From: Spirosoma sp. SC4-14 | GTDB taxonomy: Bacteria > Bacteroidota > Bacteroidia > Cytophagales > Spirosomataceae | Reading direction: 5' to 3' | Length of the DNA: 64,000 nucleotides | Assembly: GCF_037201965.1 (NCBI RefSeq) | Contig: NZ_CP147518.1 | Coordinates: forward strand, 4,643,001-4,707,000 | Shown: positions 25,005 through 33,673 of the stretch, piece by piece | Numbering within the stretch: position 1 is the stretch's first letter | Layout of the letters: each line of letters opens with the position of its first letter | Made by a program: the position numbers and the translations under genes | Notes under the pieces: model-generated | What the model was told of the DNA's origin: nothing | Seen by the model: the letters and a program-made list of their open reading frames with translations, nothing else | The model's database searches: none

Positions 25005-25742
25005 ATGCAGCCAACGCTCGATGTATCCACTGAGGCTGTGCGCTACGGGCGCTTCGTCACGAAGCAGTGGCTTGTAGGCCTGCTCATTACTGAACTGATT
25101 ACTGTACTGGCTCCGGTGAGTGTATTGTCTGCCCGCTTCCACTTTCCCGATATCCTGCGCGAACCGGCCAGCGTAGCCCTGCCGCTATTTGCGGCTAATC
25201 AGTCCGTGATTGTACCGGCGTACTACGTTTTTATGCTGTCGGGGTTGCTTTACCTGCCGATGTCGATATTGTTGCGCAGGCAATTGAGCGCATCGGCAAC
25301 GCAGACTGCAGGCAATCTGCTGGTCGGGTTAGGGGTAGCCACCGCGCTGTTTCAGACCATTGGTTTCAGTCGCTGGCTGTTTGCGGTGCCTTATCTGGCC
25401 GATGCTTACGAACAGGCTACAGCCAACCCAACCCTGCGCGACTCCATCAGTCTGCTGTACGACACGTTGAACCGATACGCAGGCATGACCATTGGCGAAC
25501 ACCTGGGATTTCTGGCAATGGGCGGCTGGACAATCTGTCTGGCGCTCATGTTACCACGGCCCAACCGGTTTGCCCGCTGGTTTAGTGCATCAGGCATTCT
25601 GATTGGTGGATTGATTATGGTCAGCATAGCCGAGCATTTTGGTACGGCACAGGCCGGATTGTTTGGCCTGCTCAACTTTATCGCCAATACGCTCTGGTCA
25701 GTCTGGATGCTGGTGCTGGCTGTACAGCATGGGCGTCAATAA
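25005..25742 (+). CDS. DUF4386 family membrane protein
   Basis: 245 residues with about six hydrophobic helices; the order (N-terminal helix LLITELITVLAPVSVLSA, then FVMLSGLLYLPMSILL, LLVGLGVATALFQTIGFSRW, helices at the C terminus GLFGLLNFIANTLWSVWMLVLAV) and the GFSRWLFAVP element fit DUF4386. Function of the family is not known. Its stop is directly followed by a decayed IS region, but the reading frame itself is complete. Confidence 0.82.
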   Translation: MQPTLDVSTEAVRYGRFVTKQWLVGLLITELITVLAPVSVLSARFHFPDILREPASVALPLFAANQSVIVPAYYVFMLSGLLYLPMSILLRRQLSASATQTAGNLLVGLGVATALFQTIGFSRWLFAVPYLADAYEQATANPTLRDSISLLYDTLNRYAGMTIGEHLGFLAMGGWTICLALMLPRPNRFARWFSASGILIGGLIMVSIAEHFGTAQAGLFGLLNFIANTLWSVWMLVLAVQHGRQ

Positions 25743-26014
25743 ACTGTCCAATGACGATGATGTTGCGGAAACGTATGCTACTGGAAAATCTAGTCAAAAA
25801 CCAATATGAATACGCATCTTAATGATTTATCAGGCTATAAGAAAAAGAAAACTTGACACCTGTTCCGCTAGAAGGTCCTCGAAGCCTGTCGGGCCGAACG
25901 AGTCCAGGCCTCCGAGCTTGAAGAAACTCCGGGCATCTCGATGACGGAACTACGCCGTCTCAACTGCAATTACTTTCGCTACCGTTTACTTCCCCTTTTG
26001 TATCCTAAACATCA

Positions 26015-26028
26015 CGGTCCGCCGTTGC
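26015..26028 (+). repeat. Truncated hairpin insert at a deletion join
   Basis: CGGT-CCGC-CGTT-GC: the first 14 bases of the insert h type, missing the last two, immediately before the surviving OrfB fragment of an unrelated IS3 lineage. Confidence 0.8.
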
Positions 26029-26032
26029 CATT

Positions 26033-26290
26033 ATGAGCATGACCGAGTCAGGCGACCCCAATGAGAATGCGATGGCTGAACGGGTACTTCGCCCCTTAAA
26101 AGATGATTGTAAGTTGGCTCGTGGTTTTTCTTCTTTTTCAGCAGCCGAAGAAGCGATTGAAAGGGCGATTAATGCGTATAATACGGTTCGCCCGCATGCA
26201 TTGCTAAATTATTTGACGCCCCATCATATGCATCAACGTAAGCGAAAGTCCAAGCTTCGTCGGAGCGCCGATGCACTGGTACCCTTATAA
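26033..26290 (+). pseudogene. IS3 OrfB C-terminal fragment
   Basis: 85 codons beginning MSMTESGDPNENAMAERV, with FSSFSAAEEAIERAINAYNTVRPHALLNYLTPHHMHQ, which is the C-terminal part of IS3-family integrase-type transposases (the E of DDE lies near NENAMAE). N-terminal two thirds are absent. The sequence is not close to IS copy 1, so it is a different IS. Confidence 0.85.
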
Positions 26291-26410
26291 AAAAGTACGG
26301 TACGGAAATGTACAATATGAGTGCGCTTTCCGCTAATTTTAATAACTGTCCAACTCAATCCGTAGCATACGCTCAATTGGGCCAAGTATTCTTTTTGAGG
26401 ACATGTCCTA

Positions 26411-26480
26411 AAAAAAGACCTCTTTTCTGGTTTTGACATTGCAATAATGTTCAAAACTTAAGAAAAGAGGTTCTTCTTTT
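26411..26480. terminator. Long bidirectional hairpin terminator
   Basis: Outer arms ACCTCTTTTCT (26418-26428) and AGAAAAGAGGT (26461-26471); inside, GTTTTGA..CATT pairs with AATG.TCAAAAC. Read on the minus strand the stem is followed by TCTTTTTTT, so it should end the transcript of the large CBM3 protein gene; on the plus strand it is followed by TCTTCTTTT. Confidence 0.85.
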
Positions 26481-26548
26481 AACCACCCAAATAAAGTTCG
26501 GGATGGCTCACGTTACCATGAATGAATTAGAGCAGTCTATGCATTCTG

Positions 26549-29500
26549 TCAAGGATTCTCTTTCAGGATCTTCACTGTTTTGTTTTGCGAAGGAGTACTG
26601 ACGCGAAGTAATAGTATACCCGTAGGAGTCTGACCTAAGGATACCCTAACTTGTTCGGTTGATGTAGCCTGTTCAATAAGCTGGTTGCTCAACAGCGTTC
26701 CTTTCGTATCAGTCAGTTGAATACGCAAGGGTTGGCCTCCAGCGCCCTGCACTTCAACCGCTACTTCCGGACCACTCACTGGGTTGCCCAGTACCGTTAC
26801 CTGGAAGGGAATTTCGGCCTCAGCGGCCACACGTGCGCCACTGCCAGGTTCCTGCCCCCAAACCCGCTGACCAGCCAGATAAATCACTGTCTGGTTGTTT
26901 TCAAGCCAGTTTGTTCCTGCCAGATAGGAATAGTCGTTGCTCTGGTTGAAGTCAGTCCAGTCGTCTTTAGCTACCCGGTATTGAACATCGCCCGTGCTGC
27001 TGGCGGGATAAAGGGCGCCCAGATTAGCGTTGAAACTAAGCTCCAGATAGGCGTCGGCGTTGGTTTGAACCGGGTTTAGTTTGACAAACTGACCGGTAAC
27101 GTTCGCGTTACCCAGCAGCGCATAATCCAGGTAGAACCGGAGTTTATCCGGATTGCCTTCGGCCGTCAGGTAATACCGTACCTTAACATCCTGGTAGTTC
27201 ACCGGCACGTTGCCCTCGTTGCGTACCTGTAGATACGTATTGATAGTGTTAGCACCGTTGGTCCGGTTCTGGTTGTATACCGTCAGGCGTTGTTGAACAG
27301 CAACCTCAGTTGGTTCGGTCCCCCAGGCTAATTGCCCATTGATATACGCTGTGATATGATCATTTGCCGTCAGGTTTTGCGCATTGGCGTAGGAGTAATC
27401 GTCGGCTTCGTTGAAGTCTGTGTTGTTCTGCTTAGCAATGCCGCTCTGAATTTCACCCGAATTAGCACCCGGCATCAACTGACCTGCCGACTCATCAAAG
27501 CTGTACTCAACGTAGCCCCATGCGCCCTGCCGGGGTTTGTCCAGCGCCACGTACTTCACCCGAATTTTATTATTCCCAATCTGGGCGTAATAAACGGGTA
27601 GCGTAGAAAGCGGGGCAAAATTTTCGGCTGTTAGCCAATAGCGGAGGGTCAACTGGCCATATACTAACGGCGCATCCCCTTCGTTAAGAACCTGAAGAGT
27701 CGGCTTAATCACGTTGTTCGCAACGACATTATCTGCATCCTTGTGCAGTACTCTTACCATAGCTGATGGCGCAGCCTTTACGTCGATGGTAAGAGCAGTC
27801 GATGTAGCCGCCAGGCCGTCATTGTCAACGGCCTTTGCCGTCAGTGTGTACGTACCGGCCGATACGTTGGTTAGCGTAAATGCATAGGGAGACGTAGTGG
27901 CAGAGCCGAGCAACGTAGTTCCATTGTAAAACTCCACCTTGCTTACCGTTCCGTCAGCGTCATTCGCCGTGGCGGCTAACTCAACCGCGGTTCCTGCCGT
28001 GAATGTCGTGCTTGCCACGGGTGATGTCAGATTAACCGTTGGCTGGGCATTGACACGAACGCCTGAAACCAAGTTCGACTTGACAGCGGACGACCAGTCG
28101 CTTTTCCATAAATTTACCGACCAGTTCCCTCCCTTAATCGGAGCCGCACCTGCCGGAATGGTAAGCGTAATGGCCTGCGTTCCCGAACCAGCGCTAACCT
28201 GCACATTCTTAGACGTAATGGTTTGCCATTGGCTGTTGAAGAGGTACACGTCGATAATACGATTGGCGGCCGCCGTATAATTGACATTCACCGTGTAGGA
28301 TTGGCCCGGATTGACCACCATTGGCGGTTTGTTGAACGCAATGGATTCCTGTACCGTAGCCGTACCCACTGTAATCGATACCACCGACGACGTAACGACT
28401 GCTCCGCTATTGTCGGTTGCTTTGGCCGTCAGCGCATAGGTGCCGGTTGCTACATTACTCCATGCGAACGAGTAGGGACTAGTGGTAGCAGAGCCGAGTA
28501 ACGTAGTGCCGTTGTAGAACTCCACCTTACTGATGCTGCCACCGGTACTATTGGCCGAAGCCGTTAGCGTGATAGTAGCCGGAGCCGTAAAAGTGGCACT
28601 GGCTACCGGGCTGGTTAGCGCGACCGTCGGCGCCGACTGAGTGCCGACCGACCGAACAACAACATTGTCGAAGCGCGAAGGGCAATAGAACGAGTACAGG
28701 CCAATCTTACCACTCGTAAAGTCGGTCGTAGCTACATTGTTGAAAACCGTGTTACCATTGATTTTAACCGTGGTTGTGCCACCGGTATTGGTGATCAAAA
28801 TCGCGTGACTGGTGCCTGTGCCTCCGCCGGTAAACGTTGTAGAGGCTATGGTCGTCAGTGTACCGTTCACCTTTTTCTTCAAGTCGACTGTTTTTGCCTT
28901 CGAATTGAAGGTGAGCAGGTAGTAGTTATTGGTATTCTGGTAATTGAATACGACCCCGATATTGTTATCCCAACTGGCCGTGGCATCCACCGCATAGGAG
29001 TAGTTCGAAAAGGAGGCTCCATTGTAGAACGAGGTAAATTCTCCATTGGTGTTCGTGCTTTCGTAGCGTTGATTGGTGGCTGTCCAAGTGCCCCCATTGG
29101 CTACCCAGCCAACGGCCGTATTCGTATTATAGTCCTCAGCGTACAGCACATCGGACCCTAAATTATCGACGGTAATTTTCACCGCGTCAGACGTTTTGCT
29201 GACACCCGCGTTGTCGGTTGCTTTCGCCGTAACGAAGTACGTACCAACGGACAGATTTGTCCATACATACTGGTAAGGGGCGGCCGTTGATGTACCAATG
29301 AGAGCCGTGCCGCTGAAGAACTCCACTTTCGTTATGGTTCCATCGGGATCGCTGGCCGAGGCCGTTAGGGTAAGGCTGGCCCCCGGCGCGAGACGGGTAT
29401 TATTGAGCGTTGAGTCGATCTTACAAACCGGTACCTGATTCGTTGGGTCGTTCGGATTTCCCCAGAATTCCAGCTCACTGATGTTGCCATACCCGTTATT

Positions 29501-31945
29501 GGGCGATAGAAAACGATAGTAGCGATACAAACCCGTGGTGGCAAAACGAGCCGTGGTATAAAACCCTTCAATCGGTGTTTGGGTAAAAGTATATAGGTCT
29601 ACCGCATTCGAGAAATCAGGTGAATTAGACCCCTGTATTTTACCGCCAACGATTCGCAACGCCCAGGCTGTACGGGGTACAATGCGCGCTTTTCTGACGG
29701 TTTTGGCTATCCCCATATCCAACCCAACCCACTGTCCTGAGGCCGAGGCCCCGTCGAAATAGGTTGTCAGATCACCGTCCAGAGCCTTGGCAAACGTCTT
29801 GCCGTTATTCTCGTACGAACCCGGTGAGCCGATGCCCGTTCCGGTAAACTTCACATAACCATCCGTCGACTTGACCGTAACCGTATCAATGGCCGACGCT
29901 GCCGTAGCGTATAGATTATCGGTAGCAACGGCCTTAAGTAGATAGGTACCTTCATCGACATCATTCCAGGTATAGCGAAAGGGAGATGCAGTAGCCTCTC
30001 CTATTTTCGCTGAACCGTTGTAAAACTCAACCTTAGTCACACTCCCGTCCGAATCGTTGGCCGTTGCTTCGAAATTGATGGTAGCCGGAGCGGAAAAGGT
30101 GGCGCTCTGGACCGGCGAAGTCAGCGTTATGGCGGGGGCAACGTTGGCAGGCGTATTGTTCAGAATCGGCACAAGTGCATCAAACCAGGCATTCGCGTCT
30201 TTAGTAGCTCCCTGTTTGCTCAGGTGAAGATCGTCGAAGTAATCACCAGGATCCCAGGTAGCGTACATTTTCTGATAAATATCAGCCAGATAGATATTAT
30301 CCGTGTCGCTAGCGTTGGCAATTTCCCGAATCTTGGCATTGAGTGCTCCCAGGCTCTTGTCGCTGGGGTTACTGCCCCAGTTTTTATCCCATTTGACTGG
30401 CTCGATTGTTCCTAAAATCAACCGGACGCCCGGCTTGAGTTGCAGAATCTTATTAACCAGATCCTGATAGCGTTGCGGAGCCGACGCCATGTAGCCGGGC
30501 GGATGGGCATCAGCACCAAACATGTCATTAATACCAATGGCCAGCAGCACAATATCCGGATTGGCCTGGGGCAGGTAGTCCTGAATATGCTCATATAATC
30601 CGGTGGTTTCGCAGGTAGAACAAAAAGTTTGCGTGTCAGGACCAATGGTGTAGCCCCCGTGACCAGCATGGTCCTTATCGTTAGGAATAGTATCGCCCTC
30701 GGCGTAGTTCTGACGGTCGCCCACATAATCCAGTTTATAGCCGTTTCGGATCAGCCGGGTACGCAAATACCCCCGCCAGCTATTCTGCGTATTACCGCCC
30801 CCACCCCCTTCCGTCTTTGAATCCCCTAAAGGCATGATTTTGAAGGTCTGAGCAGGCGAGAAGTCGGGCGCGGCTGGTGCCCGACGATTGGTTAGGTCAC
30901 TGATCGGGCCACCGCCCGGATTACCTTCTAAGTTGTTGGTGATGACATAAAGGTTTTTGTACAGGAGCTTGATGTCATTCGCCCAGTCAGATGTGCCTAA
31001 CCCCCCGTTTATATCATAGCCGTAGAGCTGCTTGAACTCATTACGTACCGACCCTTCAGGGCCTGTTTCGGTAACGAAAGCATAGGTATCACCCGCTGTA
31101 TTATCGACGGTATAGCCGCCGTAGTCGCGCAGGGTACGAGCCAGAATCAGCCCCGCCTGCGTTTTCAAGCCCAGGCTATTATCGCTCACACTGTTGAGCA
31201 CTACGTCTTTATTTAGGGCTAACAGTGCCCCTATTTTCATCTCCGGGTTGGTTCCGCCGTAATAGTTGTAGGCCGTCGGATCATTGTAGCCGCCGTCCTG
31301 ATTTGTCGCTGGCCAGCGATAGCCACCAGTAGCATCATGGTAAAAATTTTCTTTACCAAACAGGTTAAGCTTGATCACATGCGGAATCTTGCCCGACGTA
31401 AATTCCCCGACTCGAATGGTGCCGCCAATGGCGGACAGATGGCTGCCGCCATGCGCGCCCTGGATACACTCGCCCGTGAGCACACAGCCGCTGGGGTCCC
31501 ATTTGTATTGGGCAGTAGCAACGTCGGTTCCGCATTTGGCAAATGGCTGGGCCTGCCAGATTTTGCCATCGGGTTGTAGGATAGCTACGCCCGCATTGGG
31601 GGTTTTGCCAACCCATACATTCTTATCATAGATAAAGTTGGTGGGGATAGGAGCGGAAAACAGCGTAGGTCCCTGCACCGGACAACGGTCCTGCCCCGAC
31701 CAGCCAGCGTAGTTGGTTTCTACATTCATCAACGGCTCATTAGGCCGAAAGATCACAACGTCTTCATCGGCCTCAAAGTAAGTTGCATCCTGAATCCCAG
31801 CAGGAGCATAAACAGCATTGTTGTGAATAGGAATGTTCCAAATGGACGTTTTGGCGAAAGGCCACTTGAGCGGGTCGCGTTGAGCGAGAGCGGGGTAGCA
31901 GAGCATAATAAGCCCTGCCACGATCCCCAGAATCGTCGTTTTCAT
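26549..31945 (-). CDS. 1798-residue secreted multidomain SGNH-hydrolase protein with two CBM3 modules and a type IX tail
   Basis: Signal peptide (KTTILGIVAGLIMLCYPALAQ). Residues ~25-360: a module with SIWNIPIHNNAVYAPAGI and GAHGGSHLSAIGGTIRVGE that I cannot assign. ~370-600: SGNH/GDSL hydrolase (LGDSKTEGG, GHGGYTIG, GINDM, catalytic D-x-x-H in DDLHLS), probably a carbohydrate esterase. ~605-695, 836-925, 1100-1190, 1295-1385: Ig-like repeats (TLTSPV..ATF). ~696-835: F5/8-type discoidin. ~930-1095: concanavalin/LamG-like. ~1390-1540 and 1545-1700: two CBM3-like modules ending AWGTEP and VWGQEP. ~1710-1798: type IX secretion tail (LRVSTPSQNKTVKILK). It is the last gene after SusC-SusD, so it likely acts on cellulose-associated polysaccharide at the surface. 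Confidence 0.88.
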   Translation of the reverse strand: MKTTILGIVAGLIMLCYPALAQRDPLKWPFAKTSIWNIPIHNNAVYAPAGIQDATYFEADEDVVIFRPNEPLMNVETNYAGWSGQDRCPVQGPTLFSAPIPTNFIYDKNVWVGKTPNAGVAILQPDGKIWQAQPFAKCGTDVATAQYKWDPSGCVLTGECIQGAHGGSHLSAIGGTIRVGEFTSGKIPHVIKLNLFGKENFYHDATGGYRWPATNQDGGYNDPTAYNYYGGTNPEMKIGALLALNKDVVLNSVSDNSLGLKTQAGLILARTLRDYGGYTVDNTAGDTYAFVTETGPEGSVRNEFKQLYGYDINGGLGTSDWANDIKLLYKNLYVITNNLEGNPGGGPISDLTNRRAPAAPDFSPAQTFKIMPLGDSKTEGGGGGNTQNSWRGYLRTRLIRNGYKLDYVGDRQNYAEGDTIPNDKDHAGHGGYTIGPDTQTFCSTCETTGLYEHIQDYLPQANPDIVLLAIGINDMFGADAHPPGYMASAPQRYQDLVNKILQLKPGVRLILGTIEPVKWDKNWGSNPSDKSLGALNAKIREIANASDTDNIYLADIYQKMYATWDPGDYFDDLHLSKQGATKDANAWFDALVPILNNTPANVAPAITLTSPVQSATFSAPATINFEATANDSDGSVTKVEFYNGSAKIGEATASPFRYTWNDVDEGTYLLKAVATDNLYATAASAIDTVTVKSTDGYVKFTGTGIGSPGSYENNGKTFAKALDGDLTTYFDGASASGQWVGLDMGIAKTVRKARIVPRTAWALRIVGGKIQGSNSPDFSNAVDLYTFTQTPIEGFYTTARFATTGLYRYYRFLSPNNGYGNISELEFWGNPNDPTNQVPVCKIDSTLNNTRLAPGASLTLTASASDPDGTITKVEFFSGTALIGTSTAAPYQYVWTNLSVGTYFVTAKATDNAGVSKTSDAVKITVDNLGSDVLYAEDYNTNTAVGWVANGGTWTATNQRYESTNTNGEFTSFYNGASFSNYSYAVDATASWDNNIGVVFNYQNTNNYYLLTFNSKAKTVDLKKKVNGTLTTIASTTFTGGGTGTSHAILITNTGGTTTVKINGNTVFNNVATTDFTSGKIGLYSFYCPSRFDNVVVRSVGTQSAPTVALTSPVASATFTAPATITLTASANSTGGSISKVEFYNGTTLLGSATTSPYSFAWSNVATGTYALTAKATDNSGAVVTSSVVSITVGTATVQESIAFNKPPMVVNPGQSYTVNVNYTAAANRIIDVYLFNSQWQTITSKNVQVSAGSGTQAITLTIPAGAAPIKGGNWSVNLWKSDWSSAVKSNLVSGVRVNAQPTVNLTSPVASTTFTAGTAVELAATANDADGTVSKVEFYNGTTLLGSATTSPYAFTLTNVSAGTYTLTAKAVDNDGLAATSTALTIDVKAAPSAMVRVLHKDADNVVANNVIKPTLQVLNEGDAPLVYGQLTLRYWLTAENFAPLSTLPVYYAQIGNNKIRVKYVALDKPRQGAWGYVEYSFDESAGQLMPGANSGEIQSGIAKQNNTDFNEADDYSYANAQNLTANDHITAYINGQLAWGTEPTEVAVQQRLTVYNQNRTNGANTINTYLQVRNEGNVPVNYQDVKVRYYLTAEGNPDKLRFYLDYALLGNANVTGQFVKLNPVQTNADAYLELSFNANLGALYPASSTGDVQYRVAKDDWTDFNQSNDYSYLAGTNWLENNQTVIYLAGQRVWGQEPGSGARVAAEAEIPFQVTVLGNPVSGPEVAVEVQGAGGQPLRIQLTDTKGTLLSNQLIEQATSTEQVRVSLGQTPTGILLLRVSTPSQNKTVKILKENP

Positions 31946-32016
31946 CAGTAAAATAAAGGAAAGGTTGAACTGTTTAGAATCGATATGTATGGTGTAGATA
32001 GAAGGGAATCGATAGG

Positions 32017-32035
32017 GGTAGGCAAAATGCCTACC
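32017..32035 (-). repeat. Hairpin at the susD stop codon
   Basis: Stem GGTAGGCA (32017-32024) / TGCCTACC (32028-32035) with a 3-nt loop, spanning the SusD stop. No T-run follows, so it is more likely an RNA-stability or attenuation hairpin that sets the ratio between SusCD and the downstream hydrolase than a full terminator. Confidence 0.55.
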
Positions 32036-33659
32036 AGCCCGGATTTTGCTGTAACTTTGAGTTCTTGATCAGCTCGTCCTGTTGAATCGGAATGAGGTAA
32101 TCTCTGTCTCGAAATACCCGATCTTCTACTTTGAAGCGAGTAAACGTTTTCCCGTCCTGACTGATGCGCATACCATAGATGGGCGCACCAATCACCTCTT
32201 CGGCTAATTTCCAGCGCCGAAGATCGAAGAAGCGCTGATCTTCGAAGGCCAGTTCTACGGCCCGCTCCCGCCGAATCCGCTCCCGCATTTCTTCTTTCGA
32301 CAACCCGGCTGGTAAGGCTGGCATTTTTACTCTGGCGCGTAAGGTATTGACAGCGTCATATACGCTGGCGTCAGGACCAACAGCTTCATTTTGTGCTTCG
32401 GCGTAGTTTAGCAATACCTCGCCCAGCCGGAGCAGAATCCAGTTATTGTAGCCGTTGGTTGGGTTCTTGAAGAATGCTTCATCGATGTACTTCCGCAGAT
32501 AATAACCCGTTGTCGTCGCGTTGCCGTCGGTTTGGTTCGGGCCACCGTCGATGCCGTTGTTGCCTTTCACGCGGGTTTGTACCGTAATGGCATCGCCCCC
32601 CGTTCCCAGTACCGCTCCGTCGTAGATAACCGTACCATAGAAACGGGGATCGCGGTTTTTGTACGGATTATTGGGGTCGTATAAGGGCGACTTGTCGTAG
32701 GTCTGGCCATCAGTCATTTCAAACATATCGACGAGGTTTTGCGTCGGACAGACTCCCCCCCAGCCACCAATACTGATAAGACCATTGTTCCGGTTAAAAT
32801 CGTGGGTTACCAGCGTCGACTTGTACTGCTTGCTGAAAATAACTTCCTGATTGTTATTATTGGCCGCTTTGAAGAGATTCTCAAAATTTGGGAAGAGGGT
32901 ATAGTTTCTGGCATCAATAACCTTCATGGACGCAGTCGCTGCGTCGGCCCACCGCTCAGCATGAAGCAGCACACGACCCTGCAGGGCAAGAGCAGCCCCA
33001 CGGGTAGCCCGACCCAACGACTGACCTGAACGGGTCGCAGGCAGCAAGGCGGCTGCTTCGGCCAGCTCTTTGCTAATGAAATCTACGCATTCGGTATAGG
33101 TGTTACGCGGAGTTAGTAACTGCGATATATCCTCAACGCCCAGCGCCCGGGTAACCAGAGGTACTCCACCGTAGAATTTGACCAGTTCATGATAATAAAA
33201 GGCTCTGAGAAACTTCACTTCGCCGGTTAGAGCTGCTATTTTGGCCGTATCACCAGGCACCGACCTGACGTTATCCAGAAAGATATTGCACCGACGAATG
33301 TAGTCGTATCCGTATGTCCAGTAGGTTGGCGGGTTATTCCAGAAGTAGCCGTAGCGCAGTGATTTATCTGGATTCGTATAACTCAGGTCGCCCCGGTTCA
33401 TATCGTTCGTGATGGGCCAGGGAAACGTATTTTCGCCCTCATCAGTAGCCCCGGATAGGTGATAACCACCCCGCTCAAAACCGCTGATGATGCCCGAGTA
33501 AATATTATTAGCAAACTGTTCGGCCAGAGAGTAATCGCTCCAGACGGCCGCATCGGAAAACGAGTTAAGGGGTTTACGGTCCAGAAAATCTTTCTGGCAG
33601 GCAGCTAGAAAAAAGCCCAGACCAGTTAGTAAGAGTAATGACAGACGTAATAATTTCAT
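32031..33659 (-). CDS. SusD/RagB-family starch-binding-like lipoprotein
   Basis: 542 residues. Leader MKLLRLSLLLLTGLGFFLAACQ with lipobox FLAAC puts it on the outer membrane. Family features: early DRKPLNSFSDAAVWSD, helical TPR-like YIRRCNIFLDNVR and AEVKFLRAFYYHELVKFYGGVPLVTR, and a C-terminal NYAEAQNEAVG, RERAVELAFEDQRFFDLRRWKL. It forms the lid of the SusC transporter encoded 14 bases upstream and binds oligosaccharide. Confidence 0.95.
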   Translation of the reverse strand: MKLLRLSLLLLTGLGFFLAACQKDFLDRKPLNSFSDAAVWSDYSLAEQFANNIYSGIISGFERGGYHLSGATDEGENTFPWPITNDMNRGDLSYTNPDKSLRYGYFWNNPPTYWTYGYDYIRRCNIFLDNVRSVPGDTAKIAALTGEVKFLRAFYYHELVKFYGGVPLVTRALGVEDISQLLTPRNTYTECVDFISKELAEAAALLPATRSGQSLGRATRGAALALQGRVLLHAERWADAATASMKVIDARNYTLFPNFENLFKAANNNNQEVIFSKQYKSTLVTHDFNRNNGLISIGGWGGVCPTQNLVDMFEMTDGQTYDKSPLYDPNNPYKNRDPRFYGTVIYDGAVLGTGGDAITVQTRVKGNNGIDGGPNQTDGNATTTGYYLRKYIDEAFFKNPTNGYNNWILLRLGEVLLNYAEAQNEAVGPDASVYDAVNTLRARVKMPALPAGLSKEEMRERIRRERAVELAFEDQRFFDLRRWKLAEEVIGAPIYGMRISQDGKTFTRFKVEDRVFRDRDYLIPIQQDELIKNSKLQQNPGW

Positions 33660-33673
33660 GGATTTAGGGAAGA

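Larger units (their letters stand above)
25772..26371 (+). mobile_element. Remnant of a second IS3-type element
   Basis: A 10-bp inverted repeat CGTATGCTAC (25772-25781) / GTAGCATACG (26362-26371) flanks a fragment of OrfB. Only the last ~85 codons of transposase survive; the sequence between 25782 and 26014 has no recognisable gene. A truncated hairpin insert marks the deletion join. Confidence 0.65.
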
